A stretch of DNA of 64,000 nucleotides from VRUE01 sp035605695 (GTDB taxonomy: Bacteria; Actinomycetota; Thermoleophilia; Solirubrobacterales; 70-9), in contig DATNGZ010000077.1 in the NCBI GenBank assembly GCA_035605695.1, forward strand, positions 1 to 64,000, given 5' to 3'. A model generated the notes under the pieces. That model did no database searches, was not told the origin of the DNA, and worked only from the letters and a program-made list of their open reading frames with translations. This document shows, one piece after another, positions 50,908 to 59,611 of the stretch (positions are counted from its first letter, which is position 1; each line of letters begins with the position of its first letter). Position numbers and translations under genes: made by a program.

Positions 50908-53540
50908 CTCGGTTCGATCGCGGCGCGCCTTGCCGCGAAGCACGCGTACTGACTGCTCGCCGCGCGCACGGGTGAGAACGATTCCGCGGTTTGCAGGCCA
51001 TTGCGACGGAGGCGCTCGAGGCGGTCGGCGTCCTCGATCAACGACATCGCAGCGGCCGTGACCATGTCCTCGTCCTCCGTGTCGACCAGCAGCGCGTTCC
51101 AGCTCGCCACCGCGTACTCGGCCACGCCGCCGACGGCGGGCAGCAGCGGCACGCACCCACACGCCATCGCCTCGAGGCCGGTGCGGCCGAACGCCTGGTA
51201 GGAGGACAAGTCGAGGAAGAGATCGCAGCGCCGCAGTAGCCGGGCGACCTTCTCGCGCGAGAGGAGCTCGAGGCACTCGACTCCCTCCCCGCCCGGAAGC
51301 GCCTCGAACTCCTCGCTGCTGCAACCGAAGGCCAGGCACTCGATCCGCTGGCCCAGCTCGTTCTTCAGGCGGGTGAGCGCCGACAGCGTCTCCGCCGCGC
51401 GCCGCCGCGGCGTCCGCGGACGGATCATCGCCGCCACCCGGACCAGCGACCGCTCGTTCTCACGGCCGGATGCGTTGAAGACACTGCGGTCGAGGCTGGG
51501 ACTGACCTTGGCTACGGGAACTGCGTGCGCAGAGCCGACCACGTTGCCGATCCAATTGGTCTTCGCGAACAGCAACAGTCCCTCGGCGCGGCGGTAGGAG
51601 AGGAGCGCCGTGTCGGCGCTGGGGCTGCGATCGGGCGAGAAGAGCGGCTCGTAGTCCTGGACGTAATAGGCGCCGACCACGCCGGCGTTGCGCCCTACGT
51701 GCTCCGCGACCAAGCGGGTCGATGGCGCCTCGGTCGCGATCACGACGTTGAAGCCCTCCAGCGCCGCGCCGAGCGTCTCCGCGGAGGAGTAGGGGCGGAC
51801 CAACCCGTCGGCCTCGGGATAAAGACCCTCGGCGCGCCCGGCGAACTCTTGGGAGACCAGGACCCGCACCCGCGCGCCGAGGGAATCCAACGCCAGCGCC
51901 TCCTGAAAGATCGAGTGGGTCCCACCCGATCCTCCCTCCGGCAGGCCGGGAAGGACGTAGGCAATCGCGAGCGGATTCTCGAGTCGCAGCCGCAGTGCTG
52001 CGCGGAGCTCCCGCTCGCCGCCGAGCGCATCGCCGAGCTGATCGAGGATCGCTGAGACCGTGGTCTCATTTCCGGCGCGCGAACCGGAGACCACCGCATC
52101 CAGCGCGATCGCGCCTGGGGCAGCGGCGACGATGCCCGGACGGGTCGCAGTGCAGGGCGCGGCAGCGAGGAGGCCGGCTTGATCACGCCGCTCTCCCGCG
52201 AGCAGGAGGGCGAGTGCGTCTGGGCCGGCCCAGGGGGGCGCGCCAAGAGTCTCGAAGGCGAGCGCACCGACTGGATGCGCAGCCTCTCCAGCGGCGGTGA
52301 GAAGGTGTTGAACGGCCTGGTGAGAGAAGGTGACTGGCTCCGTGACCCGCAGCCTCCACTCCGAGATGTCGTCGTCGGGCTTATCGCGGGTGACTTGAAT
52401 CAACGGCTCCGCCACCGAAAGGGCGTCGATCAGCTCATGCAGGTGGGCGTCGATCTCCGCGCCGACTACCAGGGTCAGCCGCAGGGGCCGATCGCACCTG
52501 GCCAGAAGCGACCAGATACAGCGACGAAGTCGCTCCGCCTCGCTGCCGACGCTGACGATCGCGTGCAGGGGCTCGGCGCCGTTTTGAGCGGGCGCGCCCA
52601 CTCCGAGCAAGATCCCCTTGCGATCGAGTGGCAGCGGCTGCGAGGGATCCCCGAGGGGTTGGGGTGCGTTGACGTCGCGCAGTTGGAGGCCCGGCGCCGA
52701 TGCGGGCTCGTAGCTGGGGGCTTCACCCGCCAGGGCGACCGCCCGGGCCTCTTGGCGAGCGAGCTCTTCTGTGAGCTTGGCGTTTCTGGCGGCGAGCTTC
52801 TCGAGTTGGCCCCGCCGCGCATCCTCGGCGGCGGCACTCTGAATTGCCTGGCCAGCGCGGGCGGCGTCGAGCTCCGCCTGCAGCCGATTCAGCTCCTCGG
52901 CGGTGCGCACACGCTCGCCCTCGATCGTCGCGATCTGCTCGAGGACCAGAGGGCTGAGGCGCCAGCCGGCGATCAACTGGGCCAACGGCCTCGAGCCCTT
53001 GCCTTTGAGGCGTCTCTGCGAGACCAAGATCGCGACACCGCCCAGGCCTGGGACGTGGATCGCATCGACCGCGTCGCCCTCGTAGCGATCGAGGAAGTCC
53101 TCGACGGCGGTCAGCACCCCGTTGCGGAGGTCGTGGCGATCGAGCGCACGCTCCATCCCGTCCGCGCCGCGGTGGGGCTGGCGGGCATCGATCGGGATCG
53201 CGCTGGGGTTCGGGTATGCGTCGCGTCGCCCGGTCGGCCAATCGATGCCGTGGACGAGGGTCACCGGGAAAGGCGCGTCGCTGTTACCCGACATCGCGGC
53301 GAGTTGGTCGAGACGGTCCGTGACCGAGTACCAGTTTGGCTCGCCGTGGATTAGGGCGAGCTCAGCGGCGCTGAGATCGCCAGGCAGGGAATCTCCGCGC
53401 TGCTCGACGCTGCCTTCGAACACGGCCGCAGCCGCCTCCAGCATCGCGGTGAACCGGGCGTCGTCACCAAACTCGACGATCGTCGACGGCCTCAGGGCAT
53501 CAAGCAACGGGACAACCACCGTGGGCCACAGGACTCGCAT
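50904..53540 (-). CDS. Degenerate methyltransferase - coiled coil - degenerate GT2 - GT4 protein
   Basis: 878 residues, paralogous to the 1226-residue protein at 55931-59611. Residues 1-175 match its methyltransferase domain, but the SAM loop is VEFGDDARFTA and the DGDHNW motif is HGEPNW, so activity is doubtful. Residues 200-270 are coiled coil. Residues 322-470 match the GT2 domain through LRRCIWSLLARC, but the nucleotide-binding and metal motifs are lost. Residues 523-875 are an apparently intact GT4 module (LPGLPEGGSGGTHSIFQEAL, SSYQAFGRTGLEAMACG). ATG 53540 has a TATCGT element 7 bases upstream. Confidence 0.85.
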   Translation of the reverse strand: MRVLWPTVVVPLLDALRPSTIVEFGDDARFTAMLEAAAAVFEGSVEQRGDSLPGDLSAAELALIHGEPNWYSVTDRLDQLAAMSGNSDAPFPVTLVHGIDWPTGRRDAYPNPSAIPIDARQPHRGADGMERALDRHDLRNGVLTAVEDFLDRYEGDAVDAIHVPGLGGVAILVSQRRLKGKGSRPLAQLIAGWRLSPLVLEQIATIEGERVRTAEELNRLQAELDAARAGQAIQSAAAEDARRGQLEKLAARNAKLTEELARQEARAVALAGEAPSYEPASAPGLQLRDVNAPQPLGDPSQPLPLDRKGILLGVGAPAQNGAEPLHAIVSVGSEAERLRRCIWSLLARCDRPLRLTLVVGAEIDAHLHELIDALSVAEPLIQVTRDKPDDDISEWRLRVTEPVTFSHQAVQHLLTAAGEAAHPVGALAFETLGAPPWAGPDALALLLAGERRDQAGLLAAAPCTATRPGIVAAAPGAIALDAVVSGSRAGNETTVSAILDQLGDALGGERELRAALRLRLENPLAIAYVLPGLPEGGSGGTHSIFQEALALDSLGARVRVLVSQEFAGRAEGLYPEADGLVRPYSSAETLGAALEGFNVVIATEAPSTRLVAEHVGRNAGVVGAYYVQDYEPLFSPDRSPSADTALLSYRRAEGLLLFAKTNWIGNVVGSAHAVPVAKVSPSLDRSVFNASGRENERSLVRVAAMIRPRTPRRRAAETLSALTRLKNELGQRIECLAFGCSSEEFEALPGGEGVECLELLSREKVARLLRRCDLFLDLSSYQAFGRTGLEAMACGCVPLLPAVGGVAEYAVASWNALLVDTEDEDMVTAAAMSLIEDADRLERLRRNGLQTAESFSPVRAASSQYACFAARRAAIEPS

Positions 53541-53547
53541 CGATTCG

Positions 53548-53553
53548 ACGATA
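53548..53553 (-). promoter_or_regulatory. Putative -10 element TATCGT for the 878-residue protein gene
   Basis: On the minus strand, 7 bases before ATG 53540, in the 44-base gap to the divergent methyltransferase gene. Confidence 0.5.
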
Positions 53554-53584
53554 TCGATGGGGTCCGGGGTTGGGATCGGCGATC

Positions 53585-54373
53585 ATGCGCCGCGTGCAGC
53601 GCTACCGAGACTTCACCCCGATATGCCGAGCCCTGCGCGGCGAGATCATCGAGTACTACCGCGCTCACGGCCAGGCAATCGATGACGAGGCGGGCCTGCG
53701 AACGCTGGACACGAACTCAACCCTGGCGCCGCAGCGAGCCGAGCTGCTGCTCGGCCTGATCGGCAGCGACTCGATCGAGGGCCTTGACGTGGCCGACCTC
53801 GGCTGCGGGTTTGGAGCAATCAGCCTGTACTTCGCCAATCTCGGCGCCCGGGTGACCGGCCTGGATCCAAATCAGGATCGAATCGAGGTTGCCACCAAGG
53901 TCGCCAGAAGCCTCGGTCTCGGGGCGTCGTTCAGGCGGGGCTGGATCGAGGAGACGCCGCTGGCCGATGCCGCGTTCGACCTCGTCGTGCTCAATAACTC
54001 CCTCTGCTATGTGACGGAGCGATCCGATCGAAGCCGGGCTCTGTGCCATGCGCTGCGGATCTCGCGCCGGGGGGGGAAATTGGTGGTGCGCAATCCAACC
54101 CTCGGCTCTCCGGTCGATCCATTCACCGGTCTGCCGCTTGTTCACCAGCTCCCCTCGGCGCTCGCCGAGCCCGTCCTGCGTCTGGCCAGGCGCGGGGGGA
54201 CGCGCTCGAAGGTTCGGCTGATCTCAGGCGCCGCCGCGAGGCGCGAGCTGCGACGGGCCGGTTTCACCCAGGTGCGGCTCGAGCGGGGCCTGGCGGAACG
54301 TAAGCCCGGCCGCTACCAGCACCTGACTGGACACCGCCCGGCAGCTCCGGCCGGGCCGCCGGAAACTGCTTAG
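53585..54373 (+). CDS. Class I SAM-dependent methyltransferase
   Basis: 262 residues. Motif I is DVADLGCGFGAISLYFANLG, followed by VTGLDPNQDRIEVA, AFDLVVLNNSLCYV and GGKLVVRNPTLG. It belongs to the Methyltransf_11/25-like enzymes acting on small molecules or glycans. The C-terminal 25 residues are Pro/Ala-rich. ATG 53585 is used; no ribosome site or TANNNT element is evident directly before it, so the start is less sure (TTG 53570 is possible). Confidence 0.85.
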   Translation: MRRVQRYRDFTPICRALRGEIIEYYRAHGQAIDDEAGLRTLDTNSTLAPQRAELLLGLIGSDSIEGLDVADLGCGFGAISLYFANLGARVTGLDPNQDRIEVATKVARSLGLGASFRRGWIEETPLADAAFDLVVLNNSLCYVTERSDRSRALCHALRISRRGGKLVVRNPTLGSPVDPFTGLPLVHQLPSALAEPVLRLARRGGTRSKVRLISGAAARRELRRAGFTQVRLERGLAERKPGRYQHLTGHRPAAPAGPPETA

Positions 54374-54376
54374 ACT
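54371..54376 (+). promoter_or_regulatory. Putative -10 element TAGACT for the methyltransferase-coiled-coil gene
   Basis: Ends 6 bases before ATG 54383. Its TAG is also the stop codon of the preceding gene. Confidence 0.45.
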
Positions 54377-54382
54377 CGGCCG

Positions 54383-55924
54383 ATGCACAGGCTGTTTGCC
54401 CCAGTTATCGCGCCGCTGATCGAGGTGCTGGAACCTCGGACGATAGTCGAGATCGGCTCTGCCGATGGACGCCTCACAAGGCGGGTCCTCGAGGCTGTGA
54501 GTTCGCGCGACGCGGTCCTTCACGCCGTCGATCCGGCGCTTCGCCTCGATCCGGATTTCGTTGCTAAGGCGGGGGAGCAGCTCGTTCTCCACCCCGAACG
54601 GGCGGTTGCTGCACTCGCGGAGATCGGCGCCGTCGACCTCGCCCTGCTCGATGGGGACCCGAACTATCACGCGGTGCACTCGTCCTTGACGATGCTCTTG
54701 CGGGCGGCGGAGCGCGACGAACGCTCCGCGCCTTTGATCGCCGTCCACAACGTACAATGGCCATTCGGCCGTCGCGACGGCTACTACGACCCCTCGACGA
54801 TTCCGCCGGGCCAGCTCCATGGGCACTCTGACCTGGGCCTCGTTCCCGGCCGGCGCGATCCCCAGCCCGACGGGCTGAGGCTGACCCCGTTCTGCGCGGT
54901 GAGGGACTTCCTGCCTCGCTCCGGGGTGCTGACCGCAATCGATGACTTGGTCGCGCAAAGTGATCTTGAGTGGACATTTCTTGAGGTCCCCGGATTTCAA
55001 GGCCTCGGGGTCCTCGCCGAAGCGCGGCTGATCGCCGAGCGGCACGGGATTGCCCCGGTATTGGCAGACCTGGGCTCGTCGCGCTTTCTTGGCGAGCAGG
55101 CGCGGCGAACGGAGTCGGCAAGAGTGGAGACGACGGTGGAGCTCACCGCGATCAAGCGGCAACTAGCGGCCGTCGACCCGGAGGCGCCCAACCTTGCCCC
55201 CGAGGACGAGGGAGCGCAGCCCACGCCCGCGCCGGTCGGGGAGCCGGCAGCCGGGGCGGAGAGCGCGACGCTGGTTACTCAAGTGGCCGAGTACCGCGCC
55301 CAAAAGGAGGCGCTGGAATGGCGCTTGAGCCGGCTCGATGAAGACCTGGCCTCGCGAAGCGTCCGGCTCGATCAGCTGGAGAGCGAGCGGGCCGGTGAGC
55401 GGCGGGCGCTGGTCGAGGCCCAGGTCCGGCTCGAGCACACTGCCGAGGAGCTGCGGACCGAAGGCGATTCTGTGGTGCAGCTGGGCGAGCGGGTTTCCGA
55501 GCTGCGCAGTCAGCTGGAGGACAGCGAGCGCCAGCTAACCGAGCTGGGCGAGAGAGAGCGGCTGGCGCAGGGCCGGCTGGCGCACAGCGAAGACGCCCTG
55601 GACGCGGTCAAGGAGGACCGCAACCGGCTCCGCGCGCGGATCGACGGAATGCAGGTCGAACTGCGTGCGGCGGGAGCTCGAATCGATGAGATCGCCGATC
55701 ATCTCGCCAGGGCGAGTTCGACAAGGCGCGCCCGACTTGCCCGCCGCATCGGCGCCATCGCCCGTGCGACCACCTTTCGCCGCCACTCGTCGCCCGGTCA
55801 TCTGGAGTCCGCGCGGGCCGCGGCGGAGAGGGCGTTGCCCTCCTCCGGCTCGGCGGCAGAAGATCCCCCTGCGCTCGAAAGCGGATCCGGATTGTTCGAG
55901 ACCGACCTCGAGCAATCCGGCTAG
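54383..55924 (+). CDS. Methyltransferase-like domain followed by long coiled coil
   Basis: 513 residues. Residues 1-225 are a methyltransferase-like domain sharing order and motifs with the next protein: IVEIGSADGRLTRRVLEA as SAM loop, LALLDGDPNYHAV, and WPFGRRDGYYDPSTIP. A Pro/Glu linker (265-295) precedes an uninterrupted coiled coil at about 296-445 and a basic tail. No glycosyltransferase module follows. The plan recalls WbdD-type chain terminators, in which a methyltransferase sits on a coiled-coil ruler, but no kinase domain is present, so that comparison is inference. Six bases separate it from the 1226-residue protein gene. Confidence 0.83.
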   Translation: MHRLFAPVIAPLIEVLEPRTIVEIGSADGRLTRRVLEAVSSRDAVLHAVDPALRLDPDFVAKAGEQLVLHPERAVAALAEIGAVDLALLDGDPNYHAVHSSLTMLLRAAERDERSAPLIAVHNVQWPFGRRDGYYDPSTIPPGQLHGHSDLGLVPGRRDPQPDGLRLTPFCAVRDFLPRSGVLTAIDDLVAQSDLEWTFLEVPGFQGLGVLAEARLIAERHGIAPVLADLGSSRFLGEQARRTESARVETTVELTAIKRQLAAVDPEAPNLAPEDEGAQPTPAPVGEPAAGAESATLVTQVAEYRAQKEALEWRLSRLDEDLASRSVRLDQLESERAGERRALVEAQVRLEHTAEELRTEGDSVVQLGERVSELRSQLEDSERQLTELGERERLAQGRLAHSEDALDAVKEDRNRLRARIDGMQVELRAAGARIDEIADHLARASSTRRARLARRIGAIARATTFRRHSSPGHLESARAAAERALPSSGSAAEDPPALESGSGLFETDLEQSG

Positions 55925-55930
55925 GCGCTC

Positions 55931-58900
55931 GTGGCCGGCCCGAGTCAGCAGCCCGAGCGTCGTCCCGGCCCGTCGATGCTCGCCTTCTGGGAGGCGCTGC
56001 TGCAGCCGCTGATCGCTTCGCTTCGCCCTGACCGAATCCTCGAGATCGGTTCCGACAAGGGCGGGACGACCCGAGCGCTGCTCGAATACGCCCAATCGCA
56101 TGGGGCCGTCCTGCACGCGATCGACCCGAAGCCGAATTTCGACGTCGATGCGCTGCGGGGGGAGTACCCCGATGACTTCGTTTTCCACGATGCGCTGAGC
56201 CTCGAAGTTCTGCCGACGCTTGAGAACGTCGAATTCGCCCTGATCGACGGCGATCACAACTGGCACACCGTTCTGAACGAGTTGCGGTGGCTCGAGCGTC
56301 GGGCGCTGGAGGCGGGGGAGAGCCCTCCTGTGGTGGCCGTTCACGACATGAGTTGGCCCTATGCGCGACGGGACCTCTACTACGACCCGACAAATATCCC
56401 CGCCGACAAACGCCGACCCTTCGAGTATCGCGGTATCCACCCCGATTTCGACGAGCTCGTCGACGATGGGATCAACGCTCACCTCGCGAACGCGACGAAG
56501 CCGGCGGCATCGCACAGCGGCGTGCGCGGCGCGGTCGAGGACTTTCTCGAAGAGAGCAGCCAGGGCTGGAAGCTGTTTGAGGTCGGCGGCGAGCATGGCC
56601 TCGGCGTCCTAGCCGTCAAAGCGGTGCTGGATGATCGGCCTCCGGCGAGGAAGCTCCTGGCGGCCACGGCAAAGCCCCCTTTCCTGATCGACAGGGTGGC
56701 GGCGGTGGAGCGGGCCCGGATCGACGTTGAGTTGAGAAGGGTCAAAGCGACCCTAGAAAAGGACAGGGCGAACGAAGAGAAGGACAAGGCGCGTGCTGAG
56801 CTGGCCGAGGAGCGCCAGGCACGAGCCGAGGAGGCGAAGGCATCGCGGAAGGCAGCTCGGGACGCGCAGAAAGCCAATATCAGCGCCCTCAACGCGATCC
56901 GCGATGAACTTGAAGACGCCGATCGCCGAGTCAGCCGCTTGACGCGTCAAGGGGATGCGGCGGACAAGCGGGAGATCGCGCTCGAAGACGAGCTGGCCAG
57001 CGAACGCAAGCGGGTCCGCATCGCCCGCGAGGACACTGAAGCCGCCGAGGAAAGCAGGCTGCGCGACGCCGAGCGCTCGACCGAGCTCGAGCGGCAGCTC
57101 GAGGCCCAGGCGGGTGAGCTGGCGGCCGCCGAGGCGCGGGCCGCCGAGCTCGAGCGGCGGCTCAAAGAGACCGATCTAGCTCGCGCGCGGATGGTTGCCG
57201 ACTTCGAGGATGGACGCGAAAGCCTCGAACGGACGATCGACGAAGTCAGGGCACAGGCAGCTACCGGGCATCACGCCGCCGCCGAGCTTCGCGAGCTGCT
57301 CGAGGTGCGGGAGCTGGACATGCAGCGACTCAACGGCCAGCTTGCCAGCCTGCAAGCGGCAATCGGGAGGGCGCGAGTGGAGGCCGAAGTCGCTCATGCA
57401 GAGCGTTCCGCGGTCGAGCGCAGGCTGGCTCAGTTGGCTGTCCTGCACGAGAGCACGCTGGCCGAAATGGGGAAGGTGCAGCACGTACCGCCTTTGGTCG
57501 AGCGCGACGGGTCGCGATGTTTCGCGGCCGAGTACGAGCCCCTCTCCGATCGGGGCGTCGATCCGCTGGCGCTGCCCTCGCCCTGCGATCGCCGACGCGT
57601 GCTGCGCGGGCGCGGTGAGGATTGCACGATCGAGGGTCCAACCGTCGACGTCGTCGTATGCGTCCATAACGCGCTCGAGGACGTCCGCCGCTGCCTCTGG
57701 TCGCTGGTCCACAAGGGCAGTCACCCGTTCCGGCTGATCGTTGTCAACGACGGCAGCGACGCCGAGACGACGGCCTACTTGGAGGAAGCGGCGGCGATCA
57801 ACCCGGAGTTGACCCTGATCCACAACGACTTGCCGCCACACGGATACACGATCGCAGCGAACCTCGGCATGCGGGAGGCAAACGGCGACTATGTCGTGGT
57901 TCTCAACAGCGACACCATCGTCACCTTCGGCTGGTTGGAGCGCCTCATCGCCTGCGGGGAGTCGGACGAGAGGATCGGGATCCTCGGACCACTCTCCAAC
58001 GCCGCAAGCCATCAGTCGTTGCCCGATCTCCGCGACAGCGGCGGGTGGGCAACCAACCCGCTGCCGCCCTTTTTGACCGAGGACGGAATCAGCAAGGTGC
58101 TCGAGCGACTCTCGCCGCGGGAGAGGCCGCGGTTGCCCTTCATCAACGGCTTCTGTTACGTCGTCAAACGAGCGGTCTTCGAGCGGATCGGCTACTTCGA
58201 TGAGGAGAACTTCGCCAGCGGCTACTGCGAGGAGAACGACTTCAGCTATCGGGCGGCGCAGGCCGGATTCGAGCTGGCGGTGGCAGACGACGCGTACGTC
58301 TTCCATGCCAAGTCGAAATCGTTCACCCCGGAGGCCCGCAAGCCGATCGCCCAGCGCAACTACCAGGTCTTCCTCCGCAAGCACGGCGCCGAGGAGATCG
58401 AAGCGCTGGTCGGCGAAATGGAGGCTGATACGTCACTGAGTCCGCTTCGCGAAGCCGTCGGCGATGCGATCTCGAGCCCGGCAATGCTGGCGGCTGCCCT
58501 CGATGTCGCCCGTGAGGACCCGCTCGAGGTTGCCTTCATCCTGCCGGGGTTCAGCAGCGGCGGATCGGGGGGCGCGCACTCCGTCTACCAGGAGGTGGTC
58601 GGCCTGCGAGAGCTGGGGGTGCCGGCCCGCATCCTGATCCCGGACGCGTCGTTGCCGCGCGTCGCCGCTGCCTACGAGGACGATGAGGTCTTCGAGACCT
58701 TCTCCGATCTCGACGAGCTCGCGGCCAAGACGGGGGCCGCCGATGTGATCTCGGCGACGCACTACAAGTCAGTGGCGATGCTCGCCGACCTGCGGTCGAG
58801 GCGGGACAACTTCCTCCCGGCCTACTACGTCCAGGACTACGAGCCCTTCTTCACCGCGCCGGGCTCGGAGGACTTCAAGGAGGCGATTGCCTCCTATCAA

Positions 58901-59611
58901 GCCGTTCCCGACTCTCTCCTCTTCGCAAAGTCGCACTGGCTCTGCAACATCGTCGGCGATCGCCACGATCGCCACGTCGCCAAAGTTGAGCCCAGCATCG
59001 ATGAGAGGCTGTTTAAGCCCGGTGAGGCCTCACGAGAGGCCGGGCCACTGCGAATCGCGGCGATGGTGCGCCCGCGTACCCCGCGCCGCCAGCCGAGCGC
59101 CACGCTGGCGGTTCTCGAGGCGCTGCAGCAACGCTGCGGAGATCAGGTGGAGCTGGTCACTTTCGGTTGCAGTGGCGAGGAGTTGGCCGGTCTGACCGGC
59201 TCCGCCACCCGGCTCGAGGGCCACCGGGGTGTGCTGACGCGGCCGCAGGTCGCCGAGTTGCTGCGCCGCACCGACGTCTTCCTCGACATGTCGATGTACC
59301 AGGCGTTTGGCCGCACCGCCCTGGAGGCGATGGCGTGCGGCGCCACCGCGGTCGTGCCCCGACTTGGCGGCGTCTGGGAGTTCGTCGAGGACGGGGTCAA
59401 CGCGCTCGCCGTCAATACCAGCGACGTGAATGAGGCGTTTGAGGTCCTCTCGGGTCTCGTTGGCGACCGCGACCATGTGCACTCCCTCCAGGCTGCCGCG
59501 CTTCAGACCGCGGCGCGCTACTCGATCGGTCGGGCCTCGGTCTCCGAGTACCTCGTCTTCTCCCAAGAGCACACGCGGCGCTTCGGGCGCGAACGTACGA
59601 TCCAGCGGTGA
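55931..59611 (+). CDS. Methyltransferase - coiled coil - GT2 - GT4 modular protein
   Basis: 1226 residues in four modules. Residues 16-235: methyltransferase (RILEIGSDKGGTTRALLEY, FALIDGDHNWHTVLNEL). Residues 255-515: long coiled coil. Residues 572-860: GT2 with VDVVVCVHNALEDVRRCLW, LIVVNDGSD, YVVVLNSDTIVTFGWLE and GYCEENDFSYRAAQAG. Residues 885-1210: GT4 with FILPGFSSGGSGGAHSVYQE and SMYQAFGRTALEAMACGATA. All catalytic motifs look intact, in contrast to its paralogue at 50904-53540. GTG 55931 is used; the next gene overlaps as GTGA. A single protein could methylate, add two sugars and measure length, though this is not shown. Confidence 0.88.
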   Translation: MAGPSQQPERRPGPSMLAFWEALLQPLIASLRPDRILEIGSDKGGTTRALLEYAQSHGAVLHAIDPKPNFDVDALRGEYPDDFVFHDALSLEVLPTLENVEFALIDGDHNWHTVLNELRWLERRALEAGESPPVVAVHDMSWPYARRDLYYDPTNIPADKRRPFEYRGIHPDFDELVDDGINAHLANATKPAASHSGVRGAVEDFLEESSQGWKLFEVGGEHGLGVLAVKAVLDDRPPARKLLAATAKPPFLIDRVAAVERARIDVELRRVKATLEKDRANEEKDKARAELAEERQARAEEAKASRKAARDAQKANISALNAIRDELEDADRRVSRLTRQGDAADKREIALEDELASERKRVRIAREDTEAAEESRLRDAERSTELERQLEAQAGELAAAEARAAELERRLKETDLARARMVADFEDGRESLERTIDEVRAQAATGHHAAAELRELLEVRELDMQRLNGQLASLQAAIGRARVEAEVAHAERSAVERRLAQLAVLHESTLAEMGKVQHVPPLVERDGSRCFAAEYEPLSDRGVDPLALPSPCDRRRVLRGRGEDCTIEGPTVDVVVCVHNALEDVRRCLWSLVHKGSHPFRLIVVNDGSDAETTAYLEEAAAINPELTLIHNDLPPHGYTIAANLGMREANGDYVVVLNSDTIVTFGWLERLIACGESDERIGILGPLSNAASHQSLPDLRDSGGWATNPLPPFLTEDGISKVLERLSPRERPRLPFINGFCYVVKRAVFERIGYFDEENFASGYCEENDFSYRAAQAGFELAVADDAYVFHAKSKSFTPEARKPIAQRNYQVFLRKHGAEEIEALVGEMEADTSLSPLREAVGDAISSPAMLAAALDVAREDPLEVAFILPGFSSGGSGGAHSVYQEVVGLRELGVPARILIPDASLPRVAAAYEDDEVFETFSDLDELAAKTGAADVISATHYKSVAMLADLRSRRDNFLPAYYVQDYEPFFTAPGSEDFKEAIASYQAVPDSLLFAKSHWLCNIVGDRHDRHVAKVEPSIDERLFKPGEASREAGPLRIAAMVRPRTPRRQPSATLAVLEALQQRCGDQVELVTFGCSGEELAGLTGSATRLEGHRGVLTRPQVAELLRRTDVFLDMSMYQAFGRTALEAMACGATAVVPRLGGVWEFVEDGVNALAVNTSDVNEAFEVLSGLVGDRDHVHSLQAAALQTAARYSIGRASVSEYLVFSQEHTRRFGRERTIQR

